Source: Chlamydoabsidia padenii (Eukaryota > Mucoromycota > Mucoromycetes > Mucorales > Cunninghamellaceae). From it: a DNA stretch of 64,000 bases. Below are positions 59,150 through 64,000 of the stretch, piece by piece. Made by a program: the position numbers and the translations under genes. Location: the NCBI GenBank assembly GCA_025330725.1, contig JAIWND010000003.1:62001-126000 (forward strand). The letters are read 5' to 3'. Position 1 is the stretch's first letter. Each line of letters begins with the position of its first letter. The notes beneath the pieces are model-generated. The model saw only the letters and a list, made by a program, of their open reading frames with translations, was not told the DNA's origin and ran no database searches.

Positions 59150-59679
59150 TTGTTACATAGATTTACTATCTCTATACCAAGAATACAAACCAGAGCGAAA
59201 AAGCATTGCACAAACCATGTCACGCCAGACATTACTGAAACAAGAATATCTGATAGCTAGGTCGAATGATGAAAATGAAAGTGACCTTGATGCTATATTA
59301 AAGGTAAGTGCCAAACCCTCCCCCCCCAGGTACAAAGCTTTACTAATCTGATATTTTATATATAGAGCATTACCAAACTTAAATAGTTTACTTTAGCTAA
59401 TAGGAGATTAGATATACCTTAATTCATCTAACTGTAAAACTAATAAAATCCTACTTTTTACATATCTGCAACTTTTTAATGCCCGCCGCATGATTTATCT
59501 CGGCGTCTTTGTTTTTGCAGGTTATAACCCAGCCATTCCAATTACGATTATATTCAGCTATTCCAATCTTTGTCTACATCTACGATCTATTATCTTTACT
59601 TTATATTGATATACATTTGAACCCAAGGAAGCATGGAGCCATTATAGAGAAAAGGTATTGTCGGGTTTTGAATGTGTGA
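58153..59679 (+). CDS. Sds3-like coiled-coil protein (tentative)
   Basis: Six exons (58153-58456, 58516-58627, 58685-58880, 58940-59039, 59161-59303, 59521-59679) give 1014 nt, 337 residues. The first ~100 residues are low complexity. The core is a charged helix: ERIYLAQRFELQTQIRSVLD, GEHPVLTDMEDDYIQQKQDL, then YNWEKTMIDNEAMAKIKNLD and EEKTHVP-like sequence, followed by KPERKSIAQTMSRQTLLKQE. The pattern of a long helix with QIRSVLxGxHP resembles Sds3/BRMS1-family subunits of Rpd3/Sin3 histone deacetylase complexes (LxxIxxGTHPEY). This is inference from pattern; another coiled-coil protein is possible. Intron 4 ends with a 55-nt T run. The C-terminal exon is hydrophobic and its end is less certain. 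Confidence 0.5.
59093..59147. repeat. Poly-T tract (55 T)
   Basis: Longest homopolymer in the window, upstream of an acceptor in the Sds3-like gene. Confidence 0.9.
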
Positions 59680-60318
59680 TTTTGATGTGGAGCCAGCGAC
59701 TTGAAGGATAACGATGAGCGTATGGAAGAAGTAGTTACATACTTTATTTGCTATAAAGAAAAGAACATTCACAATGATTATGATTGCATGTATTTTGTGC
59801 TGAATTTTTCGTTCAGTAGGCGGAGAATGAAATATCAGTTGGTATTATGTGTATCTTCTGTTCCAGATGGTTACCTGAGTATACCCTTACCTGAAACTAT
59901 GATAACAATGAAGACTACAACTGTTCCAAACACTATGTTCAGTGGTTCCAGTTGATGTTTTTAAATGACCATGCCCATGTCATGTCAAAATTTACATTTC
60001 CCCTGAGCCAACATCCTTATTTGACGTCGGGTTTTCAAAAAGAAAAGGGCTGTGTGGCTGAATCAACGTCATCTAAAAAATGTGACCACCGGGCTTGCCC
60101 TTGTCAGTGAAGAATAGCGAGGGCGGGGGGATTAATCGACCCTCGAAGAAAAAAAAAATCATACTTTTTCTTCTTTTCCCTTTCAAGATAACTATTTTAA
60201 TTTTGCTTCATTAAGCATACCCTTCTTCTCCCCCCTCTCTCTTTTTTTTTCTTCTTCTTCTTCCTACAACTCCTAACAACAACAACAAACTTATAGTATC
60301 TTGGAAAAAAAAAACATC
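59680..60318. other. CYT1 promoter region
   Basis: Contains box relatives (CGTCGGGTTTTCAAAA near 60026) and a CT-rich leader just before CYT1. The plus-strand open stretch at 59701-59955 has no ATG at its start and no recognised similarity. Confidence 0.5.
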
Positions 60319-61557
60319 ATGTTCTCTCGCCTCTCTGCCCAAGCTTCGAGACGATTCGTCAAACCTACCATTCAACAAGTAAGTCCAACGCAAAACAAGT
60401 CGTCCACATCTTCATATATACATTACTCACCTAACTTTTTATTGTATAGGCTCGTTTTGCTTCCACCAAGCCTGCTGTTGCTGAAGTAGGTATTCATTTT
60501 TAGGCACATTCTTCCGATAAACTAATCAACACTTTTTATTTTTATTTTATAGAACACCAAACAAGTGGCTGCTGTCACCGCTGGTATTGTTGGTTCCACT
60601 GCTTTGGCTTACATGTATGTCGACAACACTGTGTCTGCCAACATGGCTGATGAAGGTCTCCATCCTCCTGAACACCCATGGCCCCACAACGGTCCTTTGG
60701 ATACTTATGACCATGCTTCCATTCGTCGTGGTTTCCAAGTCTATCAAGAAGTCTGCTCTGCTTGTCACTCTTTGGATCGTATTGCCTGGAGAAACTTGAT
60801 TGATGTGTCTCATACTGAAGATGAAGTTAAGGCCATGGCTGAAGAACATCAATACATGGATGGTCCTGATGATAACGGTGATATGTTTGAAAGACCAGGA
60901 AAGGTAATAAGAGACATCTATGTGTGTGTATGTATAGATTACTAACTTGATCCCGTCTTTTTATAGCCTGCTGATTACATGCCCAAGCCTTATGCTAATG
61001 AAGAAGCTGCTCGTGCCGGTAATGCTGGTGCCTTACCCCCAGATCTCTCTTTGATGACCAAGGCCCGTCATGGTGGTGCTGTAAGTGAACAGATAGATAC
61101 AAAAGACAACCAATCACTAACTTTTTATTATATATAGGATTATGTCTTTGCTCTTTTGACTGGTTACATGGATGCCCCTGGTGGTGTTGAAGTCCGTGAA
61201 GGTTTGAACTACAACCCTTACTTCCCCGGTGGTGCTATTGCTATGGCCCGTGTCTTGTTTGATGGTTTGGTGGAATACGAAGATGGTACTCCTGCTACTA
61301 CTACTCAAATGGCCAAGGATGTGTCTACCTTCTTAAGCTGGGCTGCTGAACCTGAACACGATGAACGCAAGAAGATGGGTATGAAGGCTACTGTCATGTT
61401 GACCGGTTTACTTGCTTTGTCTCTCTGGCTTAAGCGTTTCAAGTGGGCTCCTATCAAGTCTAGAAAGATTGTTTACAAGTAAGTCAGAAAAAAAAAAAAG
61501 TAATGATGATGATCGATACTAACTCTTTTATCTTTATGTAATAGCCCTCCCAAGTAA
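60319..61557 (+). CDS. CYT1: Cytochrome c1, mitochondrial complex III
   Basis: Heme subunit of the bc1 complex, passing electrons from the Rieske protein to cytochrome c in the intermembrane space. Six exons (60319-60378, 60450-60485, 60553-60903, 60967-61080, 61138-61478, 61545-61557) give 915 nt, 304 residues. A basic presequence ([16 protein letters not shown]) and a hydrophobic sorting segment ([16 protein letters not shown]) target it to the intermembrane space. The heme motif is [27 protein letters not shown] holds the axial Met. [19 protein letters not shown] leads into the C-terminal anchor helix. The last exon is only 13 nt. AATAAA near 61726. Confidence 0.97.
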
Positions 61558-61902
61558 AACCATTAACCAACAAACAATGATTCCATGCCTCTTACGACCT
61601 AGTATTAGTATTTATTTTATCACTTCCCATCACCATCACCACTTCTTCCCTTCCCCTTTTTTATTTTTATTATACATGTGCTTCTTTTGTTTTATGTTAT
61701 GGTATCTAACAAACTGGTCATACATTAATAAAAAAAAACTCTCTCTAGATACAATCTGTCTCTACTTACATTGTTTGCCTTGCAGGGATCGCTTGACGGG
61801 ATTTGAAATATGGGTTTCAATCTTATTTTTTTTTTTCTTGTTTAAATTTGAAAATCTTGGTCTGGCCAATCTTTTCTCTTTCTTCTTGATACTTTTGAAA
61901 TA
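61558..61902. other. CYT1 3' end and HAP3 promoter
   Basis: AATAAA near 61726, box CGGGATTTGAAA at 61797-61808 and a GGCCAAT (CCAAT at 61866-61870) 33 bp before the HAP3 ATG. Confidence 0.6.
61797..61808 (+). promoter_or_regulatory. CDE/CHR-like box upstream of HAP3
   Basis: CGGGATTTGAAA, 95 bp before the ATG. Confidence 0.6.
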
Positions 61903-62688
61903 ATGTCAAGTAACTCTGCCGATGAAGCTGACTTTGATTTGAAGGAACAAGATCGCTTCCTTCCTATTGCAAAGTAAATATAAAACGAACTTTCTTCTTT
62001 TATCTTATTTGCTAACTCTCTCTCTCTCTCCCTCTCTTATAGTGTGGCGCGTATCATGAAGAAATCCTTACCAGACAATGCCAAGATTGCTAAAGAAGCC
62101 AAAGAATGCGTACAAGAATGTGTCTCTGAATTCATCTCCTTCATCACTAGCGAATATCCTTTTTAAACAATAACGACACGTCTCTTTTTTATATATCACT
62201 AACACCATCTTACACTCTTTAATCCTTAACCAATTTTTTGAATACAGCTAGTGATCGATGCCAACAAGAAAAAAGGAAAACAATCAATGGTGAAGATATC
62301 TTATGGGCCATGCAATCTCTTGGATTTGAAAACTATGCAGAAGCACTCAAGATCTATCTAGGGAAATACCGCGAAGTAGGTTATAAAAAAAAAAGGAAAT
62401 AATGGGTATATGAGACTCACTTGTTTGAATAGGCTACCAAGATTGACCGAGGACCCAAGGAAAAGGATGATGAAGGAGGTGGTGAACCATCTACTTTATT
62501 CAATGTACAAACTGAACATTCTGTTGGTGGACCCTCTCTTGCACCCACTCTTGCTCAAAATAATTATTACAGCCGTAAGTACAATCTCGTACATAATCAT
62601 CTTCATTGAAACTAAATATTTATATATATATATATATATATATTTTGTAGACATGGCTACCAATCCTTATATGGATCCAAAGAATTGA
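61903..62688 (+). CDS. HAP3: CCAAT-binding factor subunit NF-YB / HAP3
   Basis: Histone-fold subunit of the CCAAT-binding complex (with HAP2 and HAP5). Five exons (61903-61973, 62043-62153, 62246-62375, 62433-62574, 62651-62688) give 492 nt, 163 residues. The histone fold is textbook: [91 protein letters not shown]. Intron 2 (62154-62245) is not GT-AG: it starts ATATCCTTTTT, has TCCTTAAC at 62223-62230 and ends AC, a U12-type AT-AC intron. Only this join restores [11 protein letters not shown]. The other three introns are normal GT-AG. C-terminus short, Gly/Asn rich. AATAAA near 62788. Confidence 0.97.
62154..62245 (+). other. U12-type AT-AC intron in HAP3
   Basis: 92 nt. 5' splice site ATATCCTTT matches the U12 consensus over nine positions. 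Branch-point element TCCTTAAC at 62223-62230 matches the consensus fully, with the branch A about 16-17 nt from the 3' end. The intron ends in ...GAATAC. Removing it gives GA|A GCT AGT GAT, i.e. the invariant E-A-S-D of NF-YB. Confidence 0.93.
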
Positions 62689-63300
62689 ACATACAAAACC
62701 TCCTCCCTTTATACATAGTCATCTTTTTTTTATCTCCTTCACATTGGTATAGCTCTTTTTTTTTTGTGATTAATTACATCATTTCAATAAACTATATATT
62801 ACGTTATGTATGTCTCTATCTTTTGTAACAGATGTTGTTAACAGCTTAAACAAATGATGACGGTATTGATATTCTTTGTCTTTTTATTTTATTTTTTAAA
62901 AAAACATCCTATTGATAGTGTGGATCAAGGTCTTTATGTACAAGCATGAATCGGGGCTCAAATTCAAATCCCGCTTTTCAAAGTGATCTTGCTTTGCCTA
63001 TTCTTTAGTGAATCTCTCTTACCATGACTTTGGTAATCTTAGCAGCGTTTGCTGATTCATCACTTGAGGGGATAGAAAAAAGTCGGGAATTCAAATTTCG
63101 AAGATCATCAGGGTCCTGTCAGTTTGCCAAAGCCATATACACCAAAGATCATCTTCCAATCCGAATCCAAAGCAATAAACAAAACAAGTCATTAAAAAAA
63201 AACAATAGCATAAGACAAAGTGATTTCAATCAAGAGACATTTTATTATATATATATATATATATTGATTTACAAACTATACTATACTAAAAAAAACACCC
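62689..63300. other. Convergent region HAP3 / URA5
   Basis: 3' ends of both genes plus a perfect box on the minus strand at 62963-62974 and a plus-strand open stretch with ATG at 63024 (MTLVILAAFADSSLEG...), unlike any family I know. A second TTCAAATTTCG at about 63089. (TA)n near 63247. Confidence 0.45.
62963..62974 (-). promoter_or_regulatory. CDE/CHR-like box in a convergent spacer
   Basis: Minus strand GCGGGATTTGAA. No known gene starts near it; see findings. Confidence 0.4.
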
Positions 63301-63954
63301 CTAGTTCTTGAGTCCATATTGAGCCTTGTATTCCTTCATCAAAGCCAATTCCTTTTCATAGGTCCCTTTTTCCGCCATGAATTCCATGATATGGTCCATA
63401 GTAATAATAGCACGCACGGGAATATTGTTCTTTTCCTGGACAGCTTGGATCGCCGATTTACCTGATCCATCGGGAGCCACTTCAGCACGATCGACTGCCA
63501 CCAAGACACCAGCGAGATGAGCATTGTTAGCGCGAATGATGCCAATGGATTCGTTAATAGCCGTGCCCGCCGTAATCACATCGTCTACCACGACAATTTG
63601 ACCTTGTAAAGGAGTACCCACGATATCACCACCTTCGCCATGATCTTTCTTTTCCTTGCGATTGAATGCAAATGGAGCTTCTTGGCCATGTTCAGTAGTG
63701 AGGGCCAGAGCAGTCGCACACACCAAGGGGATGCCTTTATAAGCAGGTCCAAACAGTACATCGTAGTTGAAGCCAGCATCCACCAAGGCTGCAGCATAGA
63801 ATCGACCAATAGACCCCAAGGTCTTGCCGCTGTTGAAGAGTCCAGCATTAAAAAAGTAGGGTGAGGTACGGCCAGACTTGAGGAGGAAGGAACCAAATTT
63901 GAGAACTTGGTTTTCAAGAGCAAATTCGATGAATTCTCGTTGGTAGGCCTTCAT
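63301..63954 (-). CDS. URA5: Orotate phosphoribosyltransferase
   Basis: Fifth step of pyrimidine synthesis: orotate + PRPP to OMP + PPi. One exon in the window, 217 residues from ATG at 63954. Motifs: FIEFALENQVLKFGSFLLKS, GRTSPYFFNAGLFNSGKTLG, YDVLFGPAYKGIPLVCATAL, FNRKEKKDHGEGGDIVG (catalytic flexible loop) and VVVDDVITAGTA (PRPP-binding loop). The frame stays open upstream to about 63981, where ACCCAG could be an acceptor, and the first residues before MKAYQREF (SLIDNPVQQ) may belong to the protein, so a short 5' exon may lie beyond the window edge. Confidence 0.95.
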   Translation of the reverse strand: MKAYQREFIEFALENQVLKFGSFLLKSGRTSPYFFNAGLFNSGKTLGSIGRFYAAALVDAGFNYDVLFGPAYKGIPLVCATALALTTEHGQEAPFAFNRKEKKDHGEGGDIVGTPLQGQIVVVDDVITAGTAINESIGIIRANNAHLAGVLVAVDRAEVAPDGSGKSAIQAVQEKNNIPVRAIITMDHIMEFMAEKGTYEKELALMKEYKAQYGLKN

Positions 63955-64000
63955 TTGTTGTACAGGGTTGTCAATTAGACTGGGTATCAAAAAGAGAAGA

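Noticed and set aside
59701..59955. 84-codon plus-strand open stretch before CYT1
   Set aside because: No ATG at its start, low-complexity composition and no known similarity.

Overview
The window is nuclear DNA of a filamentous fungus, most likely a Mucorales-type zygomycete (Mucoromycota). The evidence is the gene set (a Rhizopus/Rhizomucor-type class 3 lipase, a two-finger GATA factor with an AreA-like N-terminus, an ERT1/AcuK-type activator, a complete CWH43), a high density of short GT-AG introns (up to 13 per gene), AT-rich spacers and long poly-T tracts before 3' splice sites. Species cannot be named. For all but one of the resolved genes I joined exons by hand and checked that the summed exon lengths give an open frame; exon coordinates are in each entry. 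The exception is the uncharacterised gene at 4.3-6.2 kb, whose 5' half is unresolved. Layout: 0-2.5 kb tRNA-Lys(CTT), signal peptidase subunit SPC1 (+) and CDC123 (-). 3.4-8.7 kb a small MADS/SRF-type protein (+), an unrecognised multi-exon gene (-) and a DH-PH RhoGEF (+). 9-12.7 kb mitochondrial cysteine desulfurase NFS1 (-) and a Gemin2-like SMN-complex protein (-). 12.9-18.9 kb CWH43 (+), which carries a 5-nt microexon, and a tubby/LURP-one-like protein (+). 19.2-21.4 kb an ERT1/AcuK-type regulator (-). 21.8-28.4 kb two tandem ~3.4 kb units, each with one secreted lipase (-). 28.4-30.3 kb no confident gene. 30.3-38.4 kb VPS33 (+), a two-finger GATA factor (+) and a Pho80/PCL-type cyclin (-). 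39.3-45.4 kb a coiled-coil protein (-) and a ROM2-like RhoGEF with a CNH domain (+), sharing a divergent promoter. 45.8-52.3 kb AP-1 beta adaptin (-) and APC4 (-). 53-55.2 kb a seven-TM receptor-like protein (-). 56.8-59.7 kb ITP pyrophosphatase (-) and an Sds3-like coiled-coil protein (+). 60.3-64 kb cytochrome c1 (+), NF-YB/HAP3 (+) and orotate phosphoribosyltransferase (-). Two signals stand out. First, the NF-YB/HAP3 gene has a textbook U12-type AT-AC intron (5' ATATCCTTTTT, branch TCCTTAAC, 3' AC) inside the histone-fold coding sequence, which implies a functional minor spliceosome in this fungus. Second, a box of the form GGCGGGATTTGAAA, resembling the animal CDE/CHR element of cell-cycle promoters, recurs about 80-160 bp upstream of many start codons on both strands. 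Genes are otherwise housekeeping and not organised in a pathway cluster. One suggestive adjacency is HAP3 (a CCAAT-binding subunit) directly downstream of CYT1, a classical HAP-complex target in yeast.
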